Positions 1-6,831 of a stretch of 18,480 nt of DNA are shown piece by piece (the first letter of the stretch is position 1; every line of letters begins with the position of its first letter). The DNA is taken from contig JALGTT010000013.1 of the NCBI GenBank assembly GCA_029821235.1, positions 1 through 18,480 of the forward strand. The letters run 5' to 3'. The notes beneath the pieces are model-generated. The model did no database searches and had not been told where the DNA came from. It worked only from the letters and a program-made list of their open reading frames with translations. The translations under genes were made by a program, and so were the position numbers. This DNA comes from Candidatus Hebobacteria bacterium (GTDB lineage: Bacteria > Armatimonadota > Hebobacteria > Hebobacterales > Hebobacteraceae).

Positions 1-600
1 GCGGATGTCAATCTGCTCGCCTATCACCGTGCGCGGCAGGTAGAGGCTGTTCGGCTCCCAGTTGGGGTGCACCACCGCCCGCCCCGGATGTCCCTCGTAG
101 CCCAGCGCCCCGTCGAACTGGCAGGGGGTGAGGTCGTTCGGGTCGTAGATGAGCGGCTTTCCCAGCCGGTCCAGAATCACCAACTGGTCGGGCGACGGCT
201 GCCAGCGGAAATAACTCTCCGTTCCCGGCACCTTGGTGCCCACCTCGCCGTAGACCAGCAACTGCCCCATGTTCAGCGGGTTGTTGGTGAGGGTGGCGGA
301 GATCACCTCCCCGCGGTAGTCGGTGGCGACGATGGCGTCGGGGATGGTATCGGGCTGAAGCCGCCACCGGTTGAGTTCCGCCTCGGCCAGTTGCGCGGCG
401 ACGGTGCGTTGATCGCTGATCTCGATCGCCGAGTAGCCGGGGGGGAAGATGCGCAGCATCGCATAGATGCCGATCATCAACACCACCAGCGCCAACAGCA
501 CCTCGATCAGGGTGAAGCCCCCCGCCCGCCGCGGGAGCCCCGCCCCCGCGCCACGGAGGGTGGTCCGACCCTTCTCTGCCGTCTCTGTCGTGCAAGCCAT
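1..600 (-). CDS. PilV-like type IV prepilin (3' end outside window)
   Basis: Prepilin N-terminal methylation protein; 200 codons are visible and the C-terminus lies beyond the left edge. The leader of about 27 residues is basic and ends in Gly-Gly before the mature start FTLIE, with Glu at +5. A hydrophobic helix of about 20 residues follows. The text after the helix (IFPPGYSAIEISDQRTVA, then AAQLAEAELNRW) resembles PilV/GspI-type minor pilins, which prime or cap pili or pseudopili. Such proteins are cleaved and N-methylated by PilD, whose gene is upstream in this window. It is the third of three consecutive prepilin genes, 85 bp after the previous stop. An in-frame ATG at 633 would add 11 residues; neither start has a strong ribosome site. 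The prepilin class is clear; the PilV assignment is tentative. Confidence 0.85.
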   Translation of the reverse strand, partial: MACTTETAEKGRTTLRGAGAGLPRRAGGFTLIEVLLALVVLMIGIYAMLRIFPPGYSAIEISDQRTVAAQLAEAELNRWRLQPDTIPDAIVATDYRGEVISATLTNNPLNMGQLLVYGEVGTKVPGTESYFRWQPSPDQLVILDRLGKPLIYDPNDLTPCQFDGALGYEGHPGRAVVHPNWEPNSLYLPRTVIGEQIDIR

Positions 601-685
601 GCCGAGTCTTTCGTCCCAGCCGTATTCGCTCATCAGATGCGGCCCGCGCCGTCTCCGGGCCGCGGGAACGTCACGCCATCCCCGG

Positions 686-1684
686 TCACATGATGGGTTC
701 GCGGGGGTAGCCGAAGTCCCCGGAAACGTCCGCGAACGGACGGTTGTCCGGGGAGGCGACCACCCGTCTCACACTGCCGTCCACGAACAACACCAAGTCC
801 ATGTCCCCCGGGTTCACCGCCGCCGCCACCCCCGGCCACGCCGGCGGTTTCGCCGAGCGATGGAACGGACACCAGGTGACCACGGTGTCCACCGGAGGAT
901 AGGGCTGAAGCAGGTTCCTGCTGTCATAGACCCCTGCCGGCCAGTGATTGCGCCGGTAGAACTGGTCGTAGTTGCCCCATCGGTACTCATCCTCCACCGC
1001 CGCGGGGTTGTCCGACCGGTTGAAATAGGGCGCCCCCGCCTGACCGTCGGACTCCCGCTGTGAGAGCACGGACTCGTCCAGTGCGACGTCGTTGGCCGGG
1101 CAGTGGAAGGTCTTCAGTCTGGTGATGTAGCCGCTGCCTTTGAACCAGTCGAACTGGCTGAGGCCTTTGTCCGGGTCCACGCCCGGCTTCAACTGCCCCG
1201 AGGCATCGTAGAGCCTGGGTTCCAAGCTGTGGGGGGGGAGTTGCTCCGCGTAGGCGCCGAGGTAATAGAGCGTGTAGAGGCCCATCCCCCTCACGCCGGT
1301 GTCGAAGGGGGTGCCGTCCGGACGGTAGGCCGCGCCCAGGGGAGAGGCGAGGCTGTGGTCCCCGGGCGGATCGGTCCCGTACTGGTCCCGATAGGCCTGC
1401 ACCGCCTCCTCGGTCCACAGGAACTCGGTGGCGTCCGGCGGATAGCAGCCATATTCATCCCGGAAGATGGCCAGCGCCTGCCCGAGGGCCTTGAGGTTGG
1501 CGGCGCAAGAATTGCGGCGGTGATGCCGCTGCGCGGCGCGATAGCTGGGGACCACAATCGCCGCCAGCATGGCCATGATGGCGATCACCACCATCATCTC
1601 GATCAAGGTGAACCCCGCGGCCGGCCGCGGCCGCCCTCCGCCGAGGGAAGGTCTCCCAGTTCCAAGATGTGCGGCTCGTATCAT
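686..1684 (-). CDS. Large type IV prepilin / pseudopilin-like protein
   Basis: A 332-residue protein with a class III leader. Gly24 precedes FTLIEMMVVIAIMAMLAAIVV, giving Phe+1, Glu+5 and one N-terminal helix. After the helix come CAANL (about 59-63) and a CPAND motif near residue 198. The C-terminus carries DTVVTWCPFHR and later DLVLFVDGSVRRV, a loose form of the H-x-DG ending found on large prepilins of Planctomycetes, Armatimonadota and relatives. The rest of the globular domain is unassigned. GGGAG sits 8 nt before the ATG and supports the start. It lies 37 bp after the upstream prepilin gene, so the two are probably co-transcribed. The length is well above that of a major pilin (about 150 residues), which favours a secreted or surface pseudopilin. 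The exact role is unknown. Confidence 0.9.
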   Translation of the reverse strand: MIRAAHLGTGRPSLGGGRPRPAAGFTLIEMMVVIAIMAMLAAIVVPSYRAAQRHHRRNSCAANLKALGQALAIFRDEYGCYPPDATEFLWTEEAVQAYRDQYGTDPPGDHSLASPLGAAYRPDGTPFDTGVRGMGLYTLYYLGAYAEQLPPHSLEPRLYDASGQLKPGVDPDKGLSQFDWFKGSGYITRLKTFHCPANDVALDESVLSQRESDGQAGAPYFNRSDNPAAVEDEYRWGNYDQFYRRNHWPAGVYDSRNLLQPYPPVDTVVTWCPFHRSAKPPAWPGVAAAVNPGDMDLVLFVDGSVRRVVASPDNRPFADVSGDFGYPREPIM

Positions 1685-1721
1685 GCGGAGTCTCCCGCCT
1701 TGCCGCCAGCCGGCTGCCCTG

Positions 1722-2801
1722 CTACCGCGGCTGTCGCGCCCAGTCGTAGCCGAAGCCGCGCACGAGAGAGGTGGATCCGTCCAACCTCAGCACGATGTCG
1801 CGCGGCGTTTCGCTCTGACGTAACTCCGTGCGCCCTTGTCCCGTCTGCCCCATTCCGCCGTGCCCGCCCTGGGTTCCCGTGCCGGCGCCGCCTCCCACCT
1901 TCACCGTCGTCCAACGGCGATGGTTGAGGCAGCGGGTCACGATGGTGTTGTCGGGCGCGTTGCGGTTGATCAGACCGGGGAAGGAGGCGCTGGGAAGCCC
2001 ATACGGGAACCAGCCCTCATATCCCGGATTCCAGGGCGCGTCCCCCATGTCCCACAGCGGACGACCGAGGTTGTCCACCAGACGGGTGGGATCGTCCACG
2101 GCATAGGGGTTGCTCGTGTAGTTGTACCAGTACACCTGTTGCGCGAGGTGATAGTGGAGAAAGTGATCAATCACGTGGAAACGGTCCGGGTTCGGCCAAG
2201 CGCCGATTCTCCCATCCGGGTCCCAGCGATACCACTCATACCAGAAGGCGATGCTGTCCCCCACCCCCATGTGGTGGGTGGCGTACCCGCACAGGCTGTA
2301 GTCGCCCTCCTGGGCCACATATCCCATGTAGTTGTAGAGCGCGTTGTAACTGGAGTAGTGCTCGCGGAAGAACCCGTCGTCCAGCCAGTTGTAGACGTAC
2401 ATGTTGCCTGCGGTGTCCAGCAGTTGCTGGTACTGCCGATAGTAGGCATCCCCGTCCTGAATGGGGTCATCGGGGCAGATCAGCGCGTTCCGGTTGTCGA
2501 GGTAGTAGGGATAGAGTGCGTTCAGGCCCCCCTGTCCGGTGACGGGATCGTAGGGGCCGGGGTAGGCGCCCTCGTCCACCCGATAGCGTTGAAGGGCGTT
2601 GGCGATCTGGTAGAGATTGGCCATACAGGCTTTCTGGCGGACTTGCTCCCGGACGCCCTGGTAGACGGGGATGGCGATCGCGATGAGGATGGCGATGATC
2701 GCGATGACTACCAACAGCTCGACGAGTGTAAAACCGACCCTGGAATCGGCCTGCCCGCGTCCCGCCCCAGGACAGCCCCGGACGACACCAAGCTTCTCCA
2801 T
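1722..2801 (-). CDS. Large aromatic-rich type IV prepilin / pseudopilin-like protein
   Basis: A 359-residue prepilin with Gly23 before FTLVELLVVIAIIAILIAIAI and Glu at +5. It shares a layout with the next gene: CMANL after the helix, an ICPDDP motif near residue 108, then VTRCLNHRRW and DIVLRLDGSTSLV at the C-terminus. Between those last two motifs lies a Gly/Gln/Thr-rich linker of about 30 residues. The middle (about 120-240) is very rich in Tyr and Trp, for example WYEWYRW and YWYNY. I chose ATG 2801 over an in-frame TTG at 2819 because AAAGGTGAG lies 6 nt before it and the TTG overlaps that site. It is the first of the three prepilin genes and follows a 362-bp gap after pilD, so it may have its own promoter. 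The function is unknown beyond the prepilin class. Confidence 0.9.
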   Translation of the reverse strand: MEKLGVVRGCPGAGRGQADSRVGFTLVELLVVIAIIAILIAIAIPVYQGVREQVRQKACMANLYQIANALQRYRVDEGAYPGPYDPVTGQGGLNALYPYYLDNRNALICPDDPIQDGDAYYRQYQQLLDTAGNMYVYNWLDDGFFREHYSSYNALYNYMGYVAQEGDYSLCGYATHHMGVGDSIAFWYEWYRWDPDGRIGAWPNPDRFHVIDHFLHYHLAQQVYWYNYTSNPYAVDDPTRLVDNLGRPLWDMGDAPWNPGYEGWFPYGLPSASFPGLINRNAPDNTIVTRCLNHRRWTTVKVGGGAGTGTQGGHGGMGQTGQGRTELRQSETPRDIVLRLDGSTSLVRGFGYDWARQPR

Positions 2802-3163
2802 GGTAATCTCACCTTTCAAGGCGCTGCTGCGCTATGCCTGCCTCCGGCCCTCATTTACTCCAGTTTTCCTCCTGGTCAGCACAGCGCCGACGCCGATGAC
2901 CGCTCGCGCCGCTCTGGGGTCTCCAACCGACAGGCACGGAGATCTCTCCGGCCGCGCCTGCGCGCGCATTCCGGCGACACCTCCGAAACCCGATTCGGAA
3001 CCCCCAGCAGATCTCGGCCGGCCTGTCTGGCCGCTTCTTCCTTTGCGTCTTGGCGTTACGCCCGCGGCCGGCGCACAATCGCCTGGCGCCGCACGCGCCC
3101 GAACCTTCGGCCGGTCGCGGGCCGCAATCCACCTGTATACCTGTTACCCTCTTGGCTCCCCGC
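2802..3163 (-). other. 362-bp non-coding gap between pilD and the prepilin genes
   Basis: No ORF here has a recognisable product. It holds the ribosome site above, a small inverted repeat TCCGAA/TTCGGA with a 6-nt loop at 2982-2999, and at about 3030-3060 a stretch reading (minus strand) AACGCCAAGACGCAAAGGAA. That stretch resembles a low-complexity intergenic sequence I associate with spurious ORF translations in environmental genomes. I saw no convincing -35/-10 pair or sigma-54 site, although the size of the gap suggests a promoter for the prepilin genes. Confidence 0.5.
2808..2816 (-). promoter_or_regulatory. Ribosome binding site of the first prepilin gene
   Basis: AAAGGTGAG on the minus strand ends 6 nt before ATG 2801. 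It decides the start: the alternative TTG at 2819 would place this site inside the coding region. Confidence 0.75.
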
Positions 3164-4189
3164 CTAAAACACCCACGGCAACCCAATTACCGCCAGCCAG
3201 GCGTGAAATACCCGTTCCGCCGCCCGCGGCAAACCCCGCGGGGCCATCAGCGCGGCCAGCGCCGCCGCCGCCAGGAAAGGTCCGAACGGCAGGTATTCCA
3301 TTCGCCGGCGGAGACGAAACACCAGCAGCGCCATTCCCACCACCGCCCCCACCAGGACCGCCAATCCGAAACTCAGCAGCGCGCCGATGGGCCCCAGCAT
3401 CGCCCCGATCGCGGTCGCCAGTTTGACATCGCCGAAGCCCATGCCCTCCCGGCGGAACAGGAGTTGACTGAGGGCGCGGATGCCCACGAACACCATCGCC
3501 GCCAGGATTGCGCCCATCGCCGCCCACGGCAGCGTCCACCCCGCGGTGGCGGCCGCCGCGGCCAGCGCTCCCAGCCGCAGATAGCCCGCCCCCCGGGCGC
3601 CGGGGCCGCGCGCCAGGTCGGCCGCGCAGATCAGCGCCGCAAGGCCGCCCGCGGCCGCGGTCGCCGCCCGGGGCACCTGGGAAATCCAGGCCGGGATGGC
3701 CAGCAGATGCGGCCCTCCGGAGACCGCGGCGAGGCCTTCGCTCGCCACTGCCGCGGCCGCGCCCGCGAGCACCAGTTTATCAGGGATGATCATGTGATCC
3801 AGGTCTGTGAACACGACGGCGATCATGGCGGCGGCGAAGACCCACCAGGCGATCACCTGGGCGCTGGGGCCGCACGCCCGCCAGATCCCCACGAACACCA
3901 GCCCCGTGACCGCCTCCACCGCGAAGTAGCGCCAGGAGATGGGCGCGCCGCAGCGCGCGCACTTTCTTCCCAGGAGGAGAAAACTGAGCAGGGGAACCAG
4001 ATGTCTGGCAGTGAGCCGGACCCCGCACTGGGGGCAGTGTGAGGGGGGAGTCACCACCGACCGGTCGCGGGGCAGGCGGTAGATGCAGACATTGACGAAA
4101 CTGCCCACCACACAGCCGAGGACGAACGTCACCAGGTAGGCAGCGCCGACGGGCCCCGCGGGCCCGTCGGCGAAGAAGATCGAAGGCAT
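3164..4189 (-). CDS. pilD: Prepilin peptidase (leader peptidase / N-methyltransferase, A24 family)
   Basis: Integral inner-membrane aspartyl protease that removes the leader from type IV prepilins and methylates the new N-terminus. From ATG 4189 the protein has 341 residues. The cytoplasmic loop with the two CxxC pairs (Cys52, 55, 77, 80) is present, as in bifunctional enzymes. The catalytic aspartates are in TDLDHMIIPD (Asp129) and GMGFGDVK (Asp254). About eight hydrophobic segments are visible. It is longer than the usual 250-290 residues because of an Ala/Gly-rich hydrophobic stretch at about 150-220. GTG 4198 is an in-frame alternative start and lies nearer the GAGGAGG upstream. Its substrates are probably the three prepilins encoded just downstream. 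It follows the damaged pilC gene. The family call is secure. Confidence 0.95.
   Translation of the reverse strand: MPSIFFADGPAGPVGAAYLVTFVLGCVVGSFVNVCIYRLPRDRSVVTPPSHCPQCGVRLTARHLVPLLSFLLLGRKCARCGAPISWRYFAVEAVTGLVFVGIWRACGPSAQVIAWWVFAAAMIAVVFTDLDHMIIPDKLVLAGAAAAVASEGLAAVSGGPHLLAIPAWISQVPRAATAAAGGLAALICAADLARGPGARGAGYLRLGALAAAAATAGWTLPWAAMGAILAAMVFVGIRALSQLLFRREGMGFGDVKLATAIGAMLGPIGALLSFGLAVLVGAVVGMALLVFRLRRRMEYLPFGPFLAAAALAALMAPRGLPRAAERVFHAWLAVIGLPWVF
4144..4172. repeat. Perfect 13-bp inverted repeat inside the start of pilD
   Basis: CGCCGACGGGCCC at 4144-4156 and its exact complement at 4160-4172 are separated by CGC. The all-GC-rich hairpin falls in codons of about residues 6-16 of PilD (ADGPAGPVGA). 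In mRNA it would form soon after the start codon. It may reduce translation, or it may simply reflect GC-rich Gly/Ala/Pro codons. Confidence 0.6.
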
Positions 4190-4218
4190 CGGTCCCACGC
4201 GGAGCCCACCCCTCCTCG

Positions 4219-4311
4219 CTAACCTCCGCCCGAGGAGTCCATGCCGCCCTGCAGTTGCTGCACTGCCTGGATCAGAGGCAGGAACATGGAGATCACGATG
4301 AAGCCCACCTG
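4219..4311 (-). pseudogene. pilC: Displaced C-terminal tail of pilC in the -1 frame
   Basis: This frame reads QVGFIVISMFLPLIQAVQQ and ends at a TAG at 4219-4221. It matches the final membrane segment that normally closes PilC/GspF proteins (VG-GFIVISMFLP type). It is one frame off from the main pilC ORF, which stops at 4293. The family's usual LTSxxEPxxIxxLGxxVG part is absent from both frames. This is therefore a deletion of roughly 50 bp, not a multiple of three, rather than a simple base slip. Confidence 0.75.
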
Positions 4312-5432
4312 CCAAGGGTGGCATCCACCTCCGCCTCGTAGAAGTCCGCGATCTTGCCCAGCATGCTGTCCAAGGATCCGGTCTCCTCTCCGATGGCGAT
4401 CATCTGAATCACCATGGGAGGGAACAGCCCGCTTCTCTGGAGGGGATCCCCGATCTGCTCGCCCTCCCGGATGGCGGCGCGGGCGGACAGGATGGCGTCG
4501 GAGATGATGTCGTTGTCCACCGACCCGGCCACCGTCTCCAGGGCCTGCAGAATGGGCACGCCGCTCACCAGCAGGGTGGCCAGGGTGCGGGAGAACCGGG
4601 CGATGGCGATCTTGTGGTTCAGTTTGCCGAAGATCGGCACCTTCAACTTGATCCAGTGGTAGTGGCGCCGCCCGATGCGGGTGTGCACGTACTGGCTCAC
4701 CGCAATCACGAACAGGATGGTGCCGAGAATCAGGTAGTGCCACTTGTGGGTGATGAAGTTGCTGATCTGGATCAGAATCTGAGTGGCCGCGGGAAGGGTC
4801 TTCTTGATGCCCAGGTCTTCGAACACCTGCACGAACTGGGGAAGCACGAAGGTCACCAGGCCGATCACCACGCCCAAGGCGAAGATCAACACCAATACCG
4901 GGTAGGTCATGGCGGACTTGATCTTGCGGCGCAGGCGCTCGTTTTCCTCGAGGAAGGTAGCCAGGCGGTTCAGCGTCTCATCCAGCACTCCACCCACCTC
5001 GCCGGCCCGCACCAGACCCACGAACAGGTTGCCGAAGACGCCCGGCCAGCGGGTGAGCGAGCGGGACAGCGTCTCGCCGGCCTCCACCGAGGTCTGGATC
5101 TCGCGGATGATGCCGCGCAGCCGTCCGCTGGTGCTCTGTTCCTCCAGCACCGCCAGACACCGAACCAGAGAGACGCCCGCGTCGATCATGGTGGCGAACT
5201 GGCGGCAGAAGACGGACAGGTCGCGGCCGCTGACGCGGCCGAACCCCGAGAATGCGGATTTCTTCCTGGCTTTTCCGGGGGCCGGGGCGGCGGACCGGGC
5301 CGCACTGACCTTCTGCACCCAGTAGCCCTTCTCGCGCAGGCGCCGGACCAGGATCTGCTCGTTTTCCGCCTCCGTGGTTCCGGTGATTACCTTGCCCAAC
5401 GCATCCTTGGCTACGTAGTTATAGGTCGCCAT
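4293..5432 (-). CDS. pilC: Type IV pilus / T2SS inner-membrane platform protein, C-terminally truncated by frameshift
   Basis: PilC/GspF is the inner-membrane platform that links the assembly ATPases to the growing pilus. From ATG 5432 (GGAGGAG 7-8 nt upstream) the frame encodes 379 residues. It starts MATYNYVAKDALGK, then has a T2SSF domain at about 70-195, a membrane pair at about 170-265 and a second T2SSF domain at about 270-365. The second domain shows the family pattern GEETGSLDSMLGKIADFYEAEVDA. It should then continue through a last transmembrane helix, but it reads TLGRWASS and stops. The lost helix reappears in the -1 frame (4219-4311). It lies 73 bp after pilT. The protein may be non-functional, or the defect may be an assembly artefact. 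The family call is secure; the integrity of the gene is in doubt. Confidence 0.9.
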   Translation of the reverse strand: MATYNYVAKDALGKVITGTTEAENEQILVRRLREKGYWVQKVSAARSAAPAPGKARKKSAFSGFGRVSGRDLSVFCRQFATMIDAGVSLVRCLAVLEEQSTSGRLRGIIREIQTSVEAGETLSRSLTRWPGVFGNLFVGLVRAGEVGGVLDETLNRLATFLEENERLRRKIKSAMTYPVLVLIFALGVVIGLVTFVLPQFVQVFEDLGIKKTLPAATQILIQISNFITHKWHYLILGTILFVIAVSQYVHTRIGRRHYHWIKLKVPIFGKLNHKIAIARFSRTLATLLVSGVPILQALETVAGSVDNDIISDAILSARAAIREGEQIGDPLQRSGLFPPMVIQMIAIGEETGSLDSMLGKIADFYEAEVDATLGRWASS

Positions 5433-5505
5433 TTGCTCGTCTCCTCCGGAACATCTCAATCCCCCGCCCGCTGCATCTCGGGGCCGCGGGTCTCAAGGGT
5501 GCAGG

Positions 5506-6681
5506 CTATCCGGTTTCTCCCTTGGTGAACAACATCTTCTTGAGTTCGTCCTGATTCATGGCGCGGGCCATCGCTTCCTCGTAGGTGATGAGGCCGCGCT
5601 GGTAGAGGTCCCGCAGACACTGGTCCATGGTCTGCATCCCCAGGTGGGCGCTGGTCTGGATGACGGAGGTGATCTGGTGGGCCTTCGCCTCTCGGATCAG
5701 GTTGCGGATGGCGGGGGAGGCGATCATCACCTCCAGGGCCGCGATGCGGCCCGGCGTGCCCGCTCTGGGCAGGAGCTGCTGGCTGATCACCGCCTGTAGG
5801 TTGTTGGAGAGCTGAACTCTGATCTGCTCTTGCTGGCCCGGCGGGAACACGTCCACGATTCGGTCAACCGTGGAGGAGGCGCTGGTGGTGTGGACCGTGG
5901 AGAAGACCAGGTGTCCGGTTTCGGCGGCGGTGATGGCGAGAGCCATGGTCTCCAAGTCCCGCATCTCGCCCACCAAGATGACGTCCGGGTCCTGGCGAAG
6001 TGCGTGCTTGAGCGCCTGCACGAAGTCGCGGGTGTCCAGGCCCAACTCGCGCTGGTTGATCAGGCTCCGCCGGTGGGTGTGGAGGTACTCGATGGGGTCC
6101 TCGATGGTGATGATGTGCACCGACCGCTCGTTGTTGATCTGGCCTATCATCGCCGCCAGAGTGGTGGACTTGCCCGACCCGGTGGGGCCGGTCACCAGCA
6201 CCAAGCCTCTGGGCAGGCGGCTGATGTCCTCCAGCACCAGGGGCAGGCCCAACTCGCGCACGGTGGGAATCTTCTGGGGGATCACCCGGAAGGCCCCGGC
6301 CACCGACCCGCGGTCCCGGTAGACGTTGACGCGGAAGCGGGACACGCCCTTCAGCCAGTAGGAGCAGTCCAGTTCCCAGTCCGTTTCGAAGGCGCGGATC
6401 TGCTCGTCGGTGAGAATGACGTAGATCAGCCGCTGCACCTCGAAATCGTTGAGGGGCTCGAAGTTGGTGGCGAGAAGTTGGCCGTCCACTCGGATCACGG
6501 GCGGCACGCCGGCCGCCAGGTGGAGGTCGGAGCCTTTCTTCTCCACCACCAGGCGCAACAGGTCGTCGATGTGCACGTCCTCGATGCGCCGCGGGGTGGA
6601 GATGCGCCCGGTAACCGCCTGCTGGGTCTGCTCGGCGTCTGGGCGCGACTCCATGCCGGTGAGCTCGGTGGCTTCAGACAT
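5506..6681 (-). CDS. pilT: Type IV pilus retraction ATPase PilT
   Basis: Cytoplasmic hexameric ATPase that depolymerises pili for twitching motility. The 391-residue protein has Walker A GPTGSGKST at 165-173, an Asp box TIEDPIEY at 192-199, Walker B ILVGEMRD at 235-242 and a His box GHLVFSTVHTT at 256-266. It also has the PilT signature AIRNLIRE at 324-331, which separates it from PilB/GspE. A non-conserved N-terminal extension of about 30 residues is Glu/Gln-rich. I chose ATG 6681 because AGAGGA lies about 11 nt upstream; the frame further out has no domain support. It follows pilB by 150 bp, with a strong hairpin between them, and precedes pilC. A PilU-type paralogue is possible, but the AIRNLIRE motif favours PilT. 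Confidence 0.95.
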   Translation of the reverse strand: MSEATELTGMESRPDAEQTQQAVTGRISTPRRIEDVHIDDLLRLVVEKKGSDLHLAAGVPPVIRVDGQLLATNFEPLNDFEVQRLIYVILTDEQIRAFETDWELDCSYWLKGVSRFRVNVYRDRGSVAGAFRVIPQKIPTVRELGLPLVLEDISRLPRGLVLVTGPTGSGKSTTLAAMIGQINNERSVHIITIEDPIEYLHTHRRSLINQRELGLDTRDFVQALKHALRQDPDVILVGEMRDLETMALAITAAETGHLVFSTVHTTSASSTVDRIVDVFPPGQQEQIRVQLSNNLQAVISQQLLPRAGTPGRIAALEVMIASPAIRNLIREAKAHQITSVIQTSAHLGMQTMDQCLRDLYQRGLITYEEAMARAMNQDELKKMLFTKGETG

Positions 6682-6735
6682 TATCGTGCTGTCCTCTCGT
6701 CGTGCTAACTGCGGGTCGGGAAGAGCATACCATAC

Positions 6736-6774
6736 CACGCCCCCCGACCGCTACTGCAACCGCTGGGGGGCGTG
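6736..6774 (-). terminator. Intercistronic stem-loop between pilB and pilT
   Basis: A perfect 10-bp inverted repeat, CACGCCCCCC and GGGGGGCGTG, is separated by 19 nt. It lies 58 bp after the pilB stop and 55 bp before the pilT start. There is no T-tract after it, so it is not a classic intrinsic terminator. It may act as a partial terminator, an RNA-processing site or a stabiliser that sets different PilB and PilT levels. Confidence 0.45.
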
Positions 6775-6831
6775 TCTCCCGCGGCACACCCCCGACCGGC
6801 CACCGCTCCTCCCGGGTGCGGAGTTGGCGGC

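Noticed and set aside
2835..2880. Possible short leader peptide (12 codons) before the first prepilin gene
   Set aside because: The ATG near 2851 has a nearby purine-rich stretch, but nothing else supports translation, and chance frames of this size are common.
1836..3167. 443-residue plus-strand frame opposite the first prepilin gene
   Set aside because: The Val/His/Gly-rich composition mirrors the prepilin codons, and the frame runs through the non-coding gap.
2851..3186. 111-residue minus-strand frame in the gap after pilD
   Set aside because: It overlaps the end of pilD, is Arg/Cys/Gly-rich, and includes the RNAKTQRKKRP string typical of mistranslated intergenic repeats.
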